A stretch of 64,000 nt of DNA from the NCBI RefSeq assembly GCF_003473485.1, contig NC_053044.1, positions 52,926,091 through 52,990,090 on the forward strand, given 5' to 3'. Under the pieces are notes generated by a model. The model was not told the origin of the DNA. It did not search any database and saw only the letters and a program-made list of their open reading frames with translations. Position numbers and translations under genes: made by a program. This document shows, piece after piece, positions 47,817 through 60,135 of this stretch; positions within the stretch are counted from its first letter, which is position 1; each line of letters opens with the position of its first letter. The stretch is from Medicago truncatula (lineage: Eukaryota > Streptophyta > Magnoliopsida > Fabales > Fabaceae).

Positions 47817-50742
47817 CTAGGTGGTAAGTATGGGAGGAAGGTAATCAGATTTTGAACCAAGAATCAAAGCCATTGTATCAGGAAAATATTGCATCCCTGA
47901 AAGTGATGTTACACTTCCATCTTCACCCACTTCAACAGGATATCGCAAAAGGTGAGTATTTACACTTTCATCTAATGCATCATCACAGTATAATTTCCAA
48001 TTCCTCTCAGCAACGCGGTTCAAAAGTTTTACACATTCCAGCCTTTCAGGCTCGTCAAAATCATCGCTGTTATCTCCAATGTGTTCATACCATAATGCTC
48101 TCCTGAAGCCATATACCTGACCTTGTGGTCTTTGTGAGCCATTGGATGTGGATGCTAGATGATGAGGTTGAAATGCACCCATTGCAATCTCTGTGTCTCT
48201 TCCACCATCCATTGATCTTTGGTTTATGTTTGCTGAACCAATCACTATGTATTCATCATCCACTACAGGAACAAAATAAAGCAAACAATCAATGTTAGTC
48301 TCTATGCACAATTCGATGCTCAAAAATGTAAATTATGCCAAATATATATTATAGGATTATTTAGCATCTTACCTATCATCATCTTGGAATGAACATAGAT
48401 CATGAATCTTCTAGACTTTTGTGCTCTATGATAATCACTGTCAGGCGCTGGTTCCTCTGGAGGAGTGTACTCTCCATCTTTCTTACTCTCCCTTTTACCA
48501 AGACAATAAAATGTCAAATAATCACGAGGGTGTGCTTCAATGTTCTTCTTTTTTATGGCATCAGCAATCTCAGTATACATCATCTCCATGGTCCTTCTTT
48601 GCCAATCTAATATTGCCTGAACTGATGCACTCTCAGGTATACCTTCTGGCCACATTGGAATCACCACATACACGACAAACCTCTCTCCGGCTTCAATTTT
48701 GCTAATGATCTTCAATGACAACTCCTTTGGTATGAGATGCAATGCACCAATATCCTCAACTTTAATATCAGTTGAATGCCAACCATAGGAACTCCCTAGG
48801 AAATACTGATTTTCAATGTAGATGAAGTTTTTTGCTCTTCGTATAGCATTTATATAGGCATCTTGAATGCTTCTATCAATGATGTTGTCTTTTCCACTAA
48901 CAAGGCCTAATTCTATAACTTCATTTGGTGCTTGAGGGAAGTTAGAAACAGCACCACCATCAATGGATCTAAACAACTGAACACTCCAAGTTTCGCCATC
49001 TTCTTCTGATAGCATTGCATCAGAAGGGTGGATTAGAATTCTATCAAGCACTTCAATTGGGAATAGGAATTGCTTCCCAACTTGCTTTTCCCACCTCTGC
49101 TCAAAATTGTACAACACATCCCATGCAATAGGTCCTTCTAGCTTGCAGTGAATATCATGCCACGGTTCTCTAGGACCACCTTTCTTAATAGAAGCACCTG
49201 GGAAATTTGGTTGATGAAAATCATCATGATGGATTGTATTCAATGTTGAAAACAAAGGATGTTCCATTGTATCATATCTTCCATCGCAAAGATCAATACC
49301 GCCTATGAAACTGATAACTGTTCGCTTCTGCGATGCTTCAACATGATGGCCATCAACAACTATAGTCTTTTGGTGATGAGTGAACATAGTTGAAGTTTCA
49401 AAACCTTGAACTATGCTTTTTCCACCATCAGGGTTACGCGGACATAAAACACAATGTACCTTTGTGTTCTTAAAATACTCTGCAGTTTCTTGGTCATGTG
49501 TTCCCATCAAACCGTCTTTCTTAAAAGCCGGAACAGAGGTTCTGTCATCCCAAACAAGCACAAGAACATTAACACCTTCGTTGGCTTTTTTCTTGAGCAT
49601 TTCTCCTAGGGTGATACTACTTTCTGTTGTCTTGTTTGGGTCCCTAATCAAGGTTATTTCTGTATGAACAGACCAACCAGTTATGTAAATAAAGACTTTA
49701 GCATTCATAATGGCATTGTAAATATCTTCCCAACATCTTCCAGGTACATAATATTTTGTTCCAGATATTGGAATCCACGGATGAACACTCTCAGGGACGT
49801 GAGCGTCTTGGTATAAAGTAACACTACAACCTTGTCTCTGGTCGAAAAATGTACGCTGAACTCCCAAAAATGGCATGTGTATTCCTTGAGACCATAGACA
49901 TTTTCTATCCTCAATGACACTAGAGAATTGCATGCTGACACGAATTTTAGAACCGCCTGGTACAGGACGATGATCTTCTTCGTCTAATATCTCAACCCAT
50001 CTGTCAATTATCGGTCCTTTGAGAATTTTTTCAGAAGGGATGTAAGCTCTTCCTATTAGAGTTGCACCAATCGGATTATCATCTTTGACAGTGAATACAA
50101 TGTTTGATATGTAATGAGCACAATAGATTTCAAAGGTCTCATTCCATTTCGGGTTTGAGGGTTGATTCCCTATCATTCTGGTTCGTCCAACCCTTGCTTT
50201 ATCTAAATCAACTGTTGCATAGAGTCTTGTCCCAACAATCTTCATCACAAGTGGTTTTGCATGTTAAGTTTTGAAGAAACTATTTTGCATTAAAACGAAG
50301 AAGTGCATAAAAGTGGTAGAAAGTTTGGTGAAAATGTGTACCTCAGGCCGGCACAAGATACAACCCTTGACTTGGGCTAGAAATCTCTTCCCCTTGTGTG
50401 TTGTTCCCTTTATTCCACAATATTTGACAGAAGAAAAAATACAGTGCCACAGATTAAATTAAATGAATTTCCAATTCATTGAATACACAAATTTTCATAA
50501 CAATTACTCCTATTATTTAAAGTCTTTAAAAAGTGTGTGCTTATTAGTTAGCATTTTCCAATACAGCATAATATATTTTGCCATTTATGAATTTAAACTC
50601 TTGTTTTTCCCTTTAATTATTAAAACACTGGAGAGATTTTTTATGAACATACCTTTCGAATGAAATCCAAATTACATCCAGCTTGTAACCTATCAACTTC
50701 ACTTATGGTTACCTTAAGTGTTCCGTGTAGCAGCTGAGGCAT
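47817..50742 (-). CDS. Phospholipase D, alpha class (tandem copy 2)
   Basis: Four exons on minus: 50653-50742 ([19 protein letters not shown]), 50342-50407 ([17 protein letters not shown]), 48373-50239 and 47817-48262 (stop TAG), in phase, giving 822 residues. A C2 domain is followed by HKD motifs HHQKTIVVD and [58 protein letters not shown] and the C-terminal LPPILTT are intact. It should be a calcium-dependent phosphatidic-acid-forming enzyme like copy 1. The large third exon corresponds to exons 3 and 4 of copy 1: the intron after NFPG is absent here. It carries extra residues in the middle ([15 protein letters not shown]) relative to copy 1. Same strand, about 8 kb upstream of copy 1, so a tandem duplication. 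Confidence 0.94.
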
Positions 50743-50888
50743 TTTGTGTCACACTTTCCTAAATTAAAATTCAATTTTTTACAAAATGTAGGGTGCTGCT
50801 GGAGAGGAATAATGGCTGAAAAAACGGGAACTATTTCTTTGGTAAATGTATGTAATGAAATAAAGGTATCTTTAAGTTGTTATTCACA

Positions 50889-50897
50889 TATTTATAT
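50889..50897 (-). promoter_or_regulatory. Possible TATA box of PLD gene 2
   Basis: Minus strand ATATAAATA about 150 bp upstream of the start codon. No further motif is assigned. Confidence 0.35.
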
Positions 50898-51200
50898 GTG
50901 GACAGGACAGAGACATGAAGAAAGAATCTAGGGAATATTTTGTTTCAAGAAAGAGAAGTCTCTTTGGAGGACAAAAACCATAATCATTTACCTTCTTGAC
51001 TTGTAAGAAGCACTTGCTTTAGCTTACTTGGAATGGACTAGAAGCCCGTTTTGACAAGCCAAGTTACCGTTTGAATTAGTTTTTGTATGTTTGTTTGTTG
51101 AGGAAGCCATTTGAATTAATTAATTTGTGAAAGTGTGTATCATATTATTATTATTATTTTATTATTGTTATGCAGTTATCACACTTTTATTAAAGAAACT
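50898..51200. other. Upstream region of PLD gene 2
   Basis: Nothing distinctive besides short ATT repeats at 51145-51165. Confidence 0.4.
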
Positions 51201-52224
51201 TTTTAACCAACTTAAAGAAACAACTGAGTTAAAGAAATAAAAATTAGAGTTAATAAGCCTTTATCCTCTGTAATATAGGTCACTTATGGTTTTCCCCCTA
51301 TAAATTTTTTTTGTTAGATTTCATCCTTGTAAAAAAAATTTGTTTTAGAATACCCTCTAGCCATGCTGACTGTGAATTTTTGCTGATGATGCATGTTGTG
51401 TCACCTTTTTCTGTGGCGTGCTGACTGTATAAACTTTTTTTATTTTTTATTTCTTTATTAGATACACTTAGCATTTGTGATTTTTTTTAAATAATAATAA
51501 AAAAGTTCTTAAAAAAAATTAAAAATGAAAAAATATATTTAAAAACTAATAAAAATTTAAAAAAAACTCTGGAAATTTTATGAAAAAACACCGAAATTTT
51601 TTTGAAAATCTAGGAAAATTAATAAAAATAAAAAAATCTGGTAAATAGAAAAATTTGGGAAAAATTAAAAAAAAATCTGAAAAAGATTAATATATATTGA
51701 AATTTTTGAATTTTTTTTTCCACAATATCATATTTAAAAAATTAAAAAGATTAATCATCTTTAAAAAAAAATCCGAAAGATTAATCATATTTAAATAAAA
51801 CTTCTTACTTTTGAAAAAAAATATGAATTTTTTCCGTTTTTCCAGAATTTTTTAATTTTACCAGTATTGGAAAAATCTGGAAATTTGATTTAGAAATAAA
51901 TCAATTTTAGTTTTATTTAAATTCATATTTAAAATTCATATTTTTTTTCAAAAGTAAGAAGTTTTATTTAAATTTATTCCATAATTTAGTTTTTTTTAAA
52001 TATGATTAATCTTTCAGATTTTTTTTTTTAAAGATGATTAATCTTTTTAATTTTTTAAATATGATATTCTGGAAAAAAAATTCAAAAATTTCAATATATA
52101 TTAATCTTTTCCACAATTATTTTTAAATATTTCCAAAAAAAAATTATAATTTTTCCAGATTTTTTTCATTATTTTTCATTTTAACCAACTTAAAGAAACA
52201 ACTAAGTTAAAGAAATAAAAATTA
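51201..52224. repeat. 932-bp block between 46-bp direct repeats, with internal palindrome
   Basis: The 46-bp sequences at 51201-51246 and 52179-52224 (starting TTTTAACCAACTTAAAGAAA) differ at one base. Between them, 51681-51830 and 51933-52110 are complementary over most of their length. The phrase AAAAGATTAATATATATTGAAA on the outside of the left arm is mirrored on the outside of the right, and AAACTTCTTACTTTTGAAAA likewise on the inside. The right arm carries an insertion of about 27 bp. The sequence is extremely AT-rich. Confidence 0.8.
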
Positions 52225-52650
52225 TTTCATTTTCCATTACATACAGCAGTACATATCACACAGTCCTTAAATATTTATCAACGCTTTGGGGATTTTTTTT
52301 TTTTACAGAAATAAAAAGTAATTGATGTCATTAACAGTCAAATAGCAAGCAAAAGATAATAATATCACAGATTAATTCGGCTTGTTCAAAAAAAAAAAAT
52401 CCAGATTTGAAATATATAGTCATTTTTATCAAACAGTGATTCTGTGAAAAATATATGTCGTTGTTTTTCTCTCGTACACTTAAGGTGCCTAACATCCACG
52501 TTATTTAAACAAGAGTTTGGAAATTGCTCGTTAAGCACCAAACATTTGTTCACAAACACTTGTTAGTCTAGTTAGAAACTATTCGCTACTTTTTAGAGTG
52601 GTTAGACGTGTTACCCTTGTAACAGATTGTTGTTTAAAATAGCGAATTAT

Positions 52651-52692
52651 GACTTTTTAGCGCGGTTATATGTGTAACCGATCTAAAAAGTC
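52651..52692. repeat. Hairpin GACTTTTTAG / CTAAAAAGTC
   Basis: A 10-bp perfect stem with a second inner stem (GGTTA / TAACC). A related sequence GCTACTTTTTAGAGTGG lies 60 bp upstream, suggesting remnants of a palindromic transposon end. Confidence 0.55.
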
Positions 52693-52699
52693 GCTGAGA

Positions 52700-52812
52700 T
52701 TGGTTTTTCATTTAGTTCGTTGCCCAACGGTTTGTAACTTCTGGTGGAGATATTTTCAAAAGTTTGGGGTGCTTATGAGCAATTATCAGGTGTTTAAAGA
52801 GCAACCTTCCAA
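52700..52812 (+). pseudogene. Tiny LINE zf-RVT remnant
   Basis: The plus-strand peptide RLVFHLVRCPTVCNFWWRYF resembles the end of a LINE zinc-knuckle region. Too short for more. Confidence 0.4.
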
Positions 52813-52814
52813 AT

Positions 52815-53570
52815 TTTTTTTTTTTTTTACGAAAGCAAACTTAATGCATATCATTACTTAAAATAGAGTCAATACAAGGAGGACAAATCTCAAAAATATG
52901 GTGACTAGTCCAAGAACAGACCGCCCTAGCAAGGGTGTGAGCAGCCATGTTCGCTTGTCGCCTAACAAACTTTACCTCAAAATTGGAATGTAAAACTAAA
53001 ATAGACTTAATAAAAGAAACTAATGCATGAAACTCGGATCTGCCACGTGTTGGGGAAGAGATACAATCCACAAGCATATTTGAATCTGATTCAAAAATTA
53101 CTCTATGCCAACCTTCGTCAATGGCTACCTGAATAGCATGTTGCAGAGCCCAAGCTTCCCCTTTGAGAACCGTTAAATTCGCATCCTTCCATGCGGACTG
53201 AGCATGAACAAACCGCCCCTCAGAATTCTGGAAACAACACCTTGTGGAATAAGTACCTCCAACATGGTGTACTGCCGTGTTGACGTTACATTTCAGCCAT
53301 CCGTAACCCGGCGGTTCCCAACTATTGTTAGATTGCAAAGGCATAGTTGTAGGATTGCTCGACTCCCGCACAGTCTTCACTTGATTCCATTGCTGCCATT
53401 CATTGAACGCCAGTCCACCAATTGTAAGTGAAGTTTCACGAGTATCATTCCACACAACATCATTTCTGGCTGACCAAATATGCCATGACAGTACCGCAAC
53501 CCGGCCTGTTGCTTCTGCACTCTCACGACAACCTTCCAAAAGCTTTAGACCTCTCAAAAAACTGTTTTTT
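52815..53570 (-). pseudogene. 5'-truncated LINE RNase H fragment
   Basis: On minus, a 238-codon frame (52841-53557) encodes part of zf-RVT (SWHIWSARNDVVWN) and an RNase-H-like domain (GYGWLKCNVNTAV, LKGEAWALQHAIQVA, FESDSNMLVDCI, VRRQANMAAHTLARA). An A tail appears as the T run 52816-52829. The first catalytic Asp of the usual KCNxD motif is Asn here. It is a dead insertion, related to but distinct from that at 25513-27399. Confidence 0.85.
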
Positions 53571-54437
53571 TTTTCTTGTATTAAAAATCATCTCTCATTG
53601 GCTTAGGCCCTCTTTGTTTAAAAAAAATAAAAAATCATCTCACCAAAAATGTATTAAAAATCCTAAAAACAACTAAATCATTTAACTACAACAACTAAAA
53701 GACCTCTATTTTTTGTCAATGAATTTCATTGGAGTTTATTTTTAGCCTTAATAAGAGTTTCGTCGGCCCTGCTTTGAGTATGTCTTAAGTTGGATTTTGG
53801 AGATTAAAGTTTTTGAGGGTTAAGTCCATATTTTAAATTATATGTGATTTAAAAAAATAAGAAAGAAACAATGAGTGACCATATAACATTTCAATCAAGG
53901 TTAATTTATATTTAGAAACCTTTTATAGCTTAATTAAAAAAAAAGTCATCTCCTCCCTTCTAAAACCATCATTTCAAACGTATCATTGGAGTATGACAAA
54001 GCATAACAAGATTTAGCTTTAATTTATTTATTTTTTAATTAATTGTCGATTCTAAGAAGAAAGAGACTAGTAATCCGAAGTTTGATAAAAAATGTAAGTA
54101 AAATCTTACTGAGAATGGTTCGAACTCGTATTCTCACAAAAGATTTGTTATTTGATAAATCTCATTAACCATTTGTAGTCAAATTACTTGATCAATTTTG
54201 AAAAATTATTATTACTTATCACGTAAAACAGCTCAATTTATCAAAAGAGGCATCAATATTGATAACCCATCCCCAAACCAATTCATTGAGATGTCGTACA
54301 ACGCCTGATGGCTTTGATGGAAGACATCTCGGTCCCATATCTAAATAAGGTGGAGCATCCATGGAGTTTGTAGACAAATGCACAGGGACTTTGCGGCAAC
54401 ACTATGGTGGTGTCAACATAATGGATTAAAGAAGTTA
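53571..54437. other. Intergenic, nothing firm
   Basis: A GGTTCGAACTC B-box-like motif at about 54118 hints at a decayed SINE. No borders are seen. Confidence 0.35.
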
Positions 54438-55506
54438 AGGGTGTGTTTGGTTCTGCGGTAGCAAGAATTGAGTTTGATGAAATTGATTTTGATAGAATTG
54501 ATTTTGATTAAAAGTGAATTGATTGTAAATTGATTTATGTTTGGATACATTCATGTAAAATTGATTCTTATCAATTTATGTTGTTTAAATAGTCTAAATC
54601 AAAATTGCTTTTGAATGTGTAATTACTAAAAAGGGTTTTGATTGTATTTAAAACTGGGTGCATATTTTTTAGAGGAATTCAATTGTGTACATATTATTAT
54701 TTAATTTTTGAAGAACTATTATGACATTTAGATATTATACTTTATTTTTGACGGAAACAATCCATATTATACTCCACTAAAAAAAAATCCATATTATACC
54801 AGTAGTTATTTTTTGTCAAATTATATAATAAACTTAAAATTATAATAGAAAATATTTATTTTTTTGTTTGGAATATAACAGAAAATAATTTAAAGTTAAT
54901 AATAAGTATGGATCGTGAGTAAAAAAATAGAAGTATGGTTCCGTGTAAGAAATAGTTGGCCATAATTACATAAAAATAAATAATGTTATAGTTCCATAAG
55001 CAAAATAACAATAATCATACTTCGTGTAAATTATATACAAATAAGGGCAAAATAAATAATGCTATCACTAGGCTACTTGACAAAAAAAAAAAAAAATAAT
55101 GTTATAGTTCCATAAGCAAAATAACAATAATCATACTTCGTGTAAATTACATACAAATAAGGGCAAAATAAATAATGTTATCACTAGGCTACTTGACAAA
55201 AAAAAATAAAAAAAATAAATAATGTTATAGTTCCATAAGCAAAATAACAATAATCATACTTCGTGTAAATTACATACAAATAAGGGCAATATAGACAAAT
55301 AAAGACATAATATAAAATATTTGCTCAACAAAGCAGTAGAATTGATTCCACTGAAGCTAAGAATACAAGCTTCTTGCTAACTCAATTCTAGGTTTCAAAA
55401 TCAATTATCTTTTGTTGAAGCCAAACATAAATATTATGGGCAAATCACATTTCTATTTCATAGACGTACGTTTTGGAGGTTGCAACGTGCAACCAAACAG
55501 GTATTA
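54438..55506. mobile_element. TIR element (MITE-like), class unresolved
   Basis: The left end GGGTGTGTTTGGTT (after GTTAA) and the right end AACCAAACAGGTATTAAG are inverted. The next inner part is also mirrored (GTAGCAAGAATTGAG against CTTGCTAACTCAATTC). TTAAG occurs at both borders and could be the target duplication. No transposase. The middle carries a tandem repeat. Confidence 0.6.
54979..55288. repeat. Tandem repeat, 2.6 copies of about 116-123 bp
   Basis: Units starting AATAATGTTATAGTTCC at 54979, 55095 and 55218 are almost identical. They differ mainly in A-run length at the junctions. The last copy stops after 'aataagggca'. Confidence 0.92.
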
Positions 55507-55951
55507 AGTAATTAAAGGTTTAAAATTTGAATTTGGACAAGAAAGATTGTGGCTCATACCAACAAGTGAGTCTCACCATCATTTATTATTTTTATGTTTT
55601 ATTTTATCTTTATTTCTTCAAATGAACTATAAATTGTTTGTCTTTAAGAAAAAAATAATATAAATTTTGAAGTTTGGGGGACATTTTGCACATAAGTGCA
55701 AAACTTTAAGGGGGTATTTGCAAAACGTCATGTTCACTAACAAAAAAATTTGACGGAGGGGGTAAATTGATTAACGTTGTGAAATTTCATGACGGTAATT
55801 GAAGTTTTGTTAATATTAGAGAGATAATTGATGAAACTTACAATTTTAGAGGATAATTGTCTATTTACTCATTAAAAATTACAACAATGATATGCATTTA
55901 GTATTCTTCAACGTACTATTTTAATTAACATCTCACTTTATCTTTATCTCT
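55507..55951. other. Intergenic, nothing seen
   Basis: AT-rich with no coding-like frame. A remnant phrase ('gagggggtaaattga') suggests an old MITE. Confidence 0.4.
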
Positions 55952-55960
55952 TTAGTTCTA

Positions 55961-57018
55961 GGCTTAATTACCTTTTTGGTCCTCTAACTATTTAATTGGT
56001 ATCGGTTTGGTCCTCTAGCTAAAAATTGATTTATTTTGGTCCTCTAAGTTTATCACCGTTACTATATTTCGTCCTTTCTGTTAGTTTTAATAGAAGAAAC
56101 GTTAGGGTTTGTACAACATCATCAACAACAGCAAGGAAAAACCCAAAAATTCATAAAATTCATACACAAACCCAGAACTTCATAAACAACAAAAAATCCA
56201 AATTTCATAACAAAAACCTTAAACAAGAAAATCATGTTTCTATGTATAACCTAACTCATCTTCTTCCCAATATCCTTTCCATACAAATTCCAAAACTATA
56301 TCTCTTTCAATACAAATTCCAGAACCATATCTCTTTAAAACTCTATCTCTTTAAAACTCTATCTCTTTCCATGTTGCCTTCCCATTATTTATAATTGTAC
56401 TGTTGTTGCACTTATTTGCTTTAATTTAAACGACAATTTCATATTGATGCATGCCCTTTCTTTCGAATTGAATTTCTTAGGCTATGAATCAACATTGTGT
56501 CGTGCCCTTTTGATTTGTTGTGGTTGTCGTGGCTATTTTGTTTCAATGAGTTTGTTTTTTATGAAGGATTGGTGATGATGAGTTTAGATCCGAAAATGGT
56601 TTTTTTTTAAGGAATGATGATGATGGGTTTAGATTTGAAAATGGGTTTTTGTGAAGGATTGGTGGTGGTGATGATGATAGATTAGATTTAATTTTTGAAT
56701 TGGATCCAAAAATGGGTTTCTGGATTTGTATTTGTAGAAGAAGAAATGATGATGATGATGAATAATTGATGAAGAGATGTTGATTTGTTTTGCTGAGTTT
56801 TTTTTTATAAGGTTGATGAAGGTGGATGGGGAAGATGATGAAGAAGTTGAATGCAGATGATGATTGTATAAACCCTAACTTTTTATTAATAAAATTAACG
56901 GAAAGGACTAAAAGTAGTAACAGAGAGAAATTTAAGGGACCAAAATAAATCAAATTTTAGTTAGGGGACCAAACCGATACTAATTAAATAGTTAAGGGAC
57001 CAAAAATGCAATTTAGTC
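55961..57018. mobile_element. Mutator-like TIR element, 1.06 kb
   Basis: The inverted ends (GGCTTAATTACC..TTTTTGGTCC at the left; complement of right GACTAAATTGCATTTTTGG) extend about 120 bp and are flanked by the exact 9-bp duplication TTAGTTCTA (55952-55960 and 57019-57027). Two open frames, 56026-56394 (+) and 56543-56953 (-), both begin MIYFGPL because each starts in a TIR; they are artefacts. No transposase. Confidence 0.88.
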
Positions 57019-57084
57019 TTAGTTCTATTATATCACGAACATGTCACTTCTATGGTATGTTTATCATGTAAAATATTAAAGGTC

Positions 57085-57260
57085 TTGCTAACCGGTGCCC
57101 CCGGCACTGGTTAAACATACCATAAAAGGAAATTATTACCATAAAAGGAAAATGTTTTTGACTTTATTATAAATTAATTACATAATTTCAATGCATTAAC
57201 TACTAGTATATAATTTTCTTTTTCATATCCTTAATCAGTGCCCCGGGGCACCGATTATCA
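57085..57260. mobile_element. Small MITE with palindromic ends
   Basis: The left end TTGCTAACCGGTGCCCC and the right end GGGGCACCGATTATCA are inverted copies of about 30 bp. Each contains its own GTGCC/GGCAC dyad. The interior is about 115 bp of AT-rich DNA. Confidence 0.7.
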
Positions 57261-57304
57261 TTTTCCATAAATTAATTATGTGTGTTTGTGTATATGTATA
57301 TATA

Positions 57305-57791
57305 GTTAAAACTCTAGAACTTAATAATGTCAGGACTGGAGAAATTTATTAATTTAGAGAGTTATTAATTTATCAATAAATTAATAACTATTAATTTAAA
57401 GAGTTTTTAAGTAATTATACTAAACATGCCAACCAAAAAGGCAAATTAGTCTATGCCTCTTAGAATTACGTTGCAGCGAATCTTGGGACTCAACGTAAAT
57501 TAGTAACTAGTGTGTTTATATGCATTGAAAATCAATAATGACTTTTGAAGTACAGTAAATGTAAACAAGATGAACAAATGTGTTCAATGTATTCTTAAGC
57601 AAGTTTCTATGAATTATTAATTTATGATTTTCTTGGGATCAAAAATTATAAAGGGATCTCCCGAAAAATTATTATCTTATTATTTTATCGAGTTTTCAAT
57701 TTTTTACATTGGCCCAAGTCGGGACCTGACAAATTTATTATTTTAGAGAGTTTATTAATTTACCGAGTATTAATTTAAAGAGTTTCTACTG
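57305..57791. mobile_element. Lemi1/Emigrant-like (pogo, Tc1/mariner) MITE
   Basis: The right end reads, on minus, CAGTAGAAACTCTTTAAATT, next to TA. This matches the plant Emigrant/Lemi1 terminus. The left end GTTAAAACTCTAGAACTTAA next to TA is a degenerate partner. Length of about 490 bp fits a non-autonomous copy. Confidence 0.65.
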
Positions 57792-60008
57792 TATATATAT
57801 TTATGCATTGACATGTGTAAAGTAATTAACTTAAACATGTATTTTGAAACGGAGAGAGAATCTGGGGATGGGGGGTGTTGTGTTATTAGTATTTTAACGC
57901 CGTTATATTAATGTGTTATATTTAAAGTTGTAAAGTGTGAATAAATGTTTAAGCAAATTATTAAACAAAAGTTTAAGCTTTCTCTTCTTTTTTAAGAGAC
58001 TTGTCCCTTCCGTAATTGAGATAATTGCTACTATTTTAAACAATATTCTATCAATCAAATCATGCATTTTATCTATTTTTCTTTCAAGGTCCATACCTTA
58101 TGGAGTGTTCAATTATTTTCCTAAAGTTTAACAGATAATAAAAAGATTTGCTAAAATAATATCATTACCCTACTTCATTACTGAGGTCCCAATTATGTAT
58201 TTTTCGATGTCTCTCATGTCCCAAATTACTACGTTCAAGAACAGTATATGGAATGGACATGCACATGTATAATATCGTACGGGGTGTGATGTGTCACGAT
58301 ATTTCCAAAACAACATTTGGCCTACCAATAAATTGACGTGCCAAAACCTCAAATGATAAAGTGACATGTGGTTTTTATTTTCTAAATAATTAGTTAATTA
58401 GTTAAATAGTTAACGAGCTCAACAACCTTTCAACCCATTCCTTCCCAAAGACACACCATTACAGCCATAAAATGATCGAAGACGACGAAGTCAATTAGTT
58501 GTGTCCATAAATGGTTTTACTTTGCCTTAAGACACACGCATAGAAGAGGACAAAACAAAAAACAAACCAAAAAAAGTCTTATTTGTACAATTTTATGATT
58601 ATTACGATCACGACTAATAAGAAAATGAAATAAAATGGGGTATGGTCTTGTTTTTTTATTTTTTTTTTCTCATCTATATTGTTGCTCATACAATACAAAT
58701 ATACAATAATTGCTAAAGTAGGTAATTGGCTATCTTAATCTCATGACAAATTAATATCGGCTATGAAGTTTAGCTTTCAAGGACTTGATTTGTTTGCAAC
58801 AAGCTAGAAGTCTTCTTATATTCAATTATTCATGTTCTTGCAATATTGAATGGCAAATTTGTTTTCTTCACTTCTAAAATTAAAAATAGAATGAAATAAA
58901 ACACTCATAATGATCGAGTAAGGATTAATGACAATGGCTAGAGCTAATCAATTGTGGTGGTGGACCACGTTGCGGCTCCACGAGAGTGGCGTACTTATAC
59001 TTGTAAGAATTTGAATCCTAACTAAGTGAGGGTTTTAGACGGTCAAAAAGTTTATTAGAATGAGAGAATGTATCTTTTATCATGAGTCTGATACCTTGAA
59101 TAAATTAGGTGTAAAAAGAGTGATGATCAATTGTTGTGTGAATCTTAGTGTGATTTATGGATCACGATAACGGTGATTTGATCATGTAATATCTTTTTGT
59201 GTCCCGTGGAAACACGATAGCACTTAGCCTTTTGGACCAAGCATCCAATTAGAATGGGCAAAGAACCGGTATGGAACACAATATATTTAAGCTAAAATAT
59301 AAGTGTTTGGTTGAAATCCTATCACATAGTTAATTTAAAGGATAATTATTTGGATCACTACATTAGCTATCTAGTCTTACCTAAAAGCGAGACTTATAAA
59401 TAACAGACTAATCGTTTATGTTGAGCTATCCTTTTAGATTTATTCTCCTAACAATAATAGACAGATATTAACTAAAAAAAAAAAAGTGATAAATACACAA
59501 AAATTATGAATGTTAGATACTAGTAGTACTTTACATTATATCATAGATAAAATGTACTTTACACTACAGAAAGGTGTAATTGTGTTGGTATAGTTTAGAA
59601 TTCACGTGAAAATAAGAAAAAACTTTATAACGTAAATGGACCCATGGTCACCATTCTCAACATAAAAATGGAAGCAATCCGTACAAAGTTTTAGTTGAGC
59701 TGGAAATACATTACTTTTCTTTACATTCTACATAGTAAACAAAGTTGTCAATAAATAACATGTGGATATGCCAACTCTATAGTCAAGCCTAGAGAGTGGA
59801 TCACAAGTTTGCAACATTGCATATGCATACATTATATCTTTATAGCCAAAAAAGATAACCCTACCTGCTACACTCATTTATTTCAGTAGTTAATTAATAA
59901 GTTAGCTATGGATTTTATCAAACTTGTGCTGGTGAAACTTTTATTGCATATGTACTGTTTCAATCCCACTTTTCGTCCTATGCTCATATTTCCACACCGA
60001 CAACCCAA
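57792..60008. other. Long upstream region of the SHN gene
   Basis: No gene, RNA or clear repeat. Frames up to 65 codons have no motif. Distal regulatory DNA of the downstream ERF gene could lie here; nothing specific is identified. Confidence 0.45.
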
Positions 60009-60016
60009 TATAAATA
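60009..60016 (+). promoter_or_regulatory. TATA box of the SHN-like gene
   Basis: TATAAATA, 120 bp upstream of the start codon. Expected transcription start near 60040. Confidence 0.5.
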
Positions 60017-60135
60017 AATTTAGCAATATCACTACTTACTCACATCAACATACACATTTCACATTATATTATATGTTTTTATGTATACCTCAGAAGCATA
60101 AGCTTTATTAATTCCCCAACCAAGGAAATATCAAT

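Noticed and set aside
48389..49667. Plus-strand frames of 70-94 codons inside PLD copy 2
   Set aside because: Antisense to the conserved phospholipase D exon; no independent support.
56026..56953. Two opposed frames of 122 and 136 codons, both starting MIYFGPL, that could pass as small membrane proteins
   Set aside because: Each start lies in one of the inverted ends of the 55961-57018 element, so the shared start comes from the TIR. No motif or splice support.
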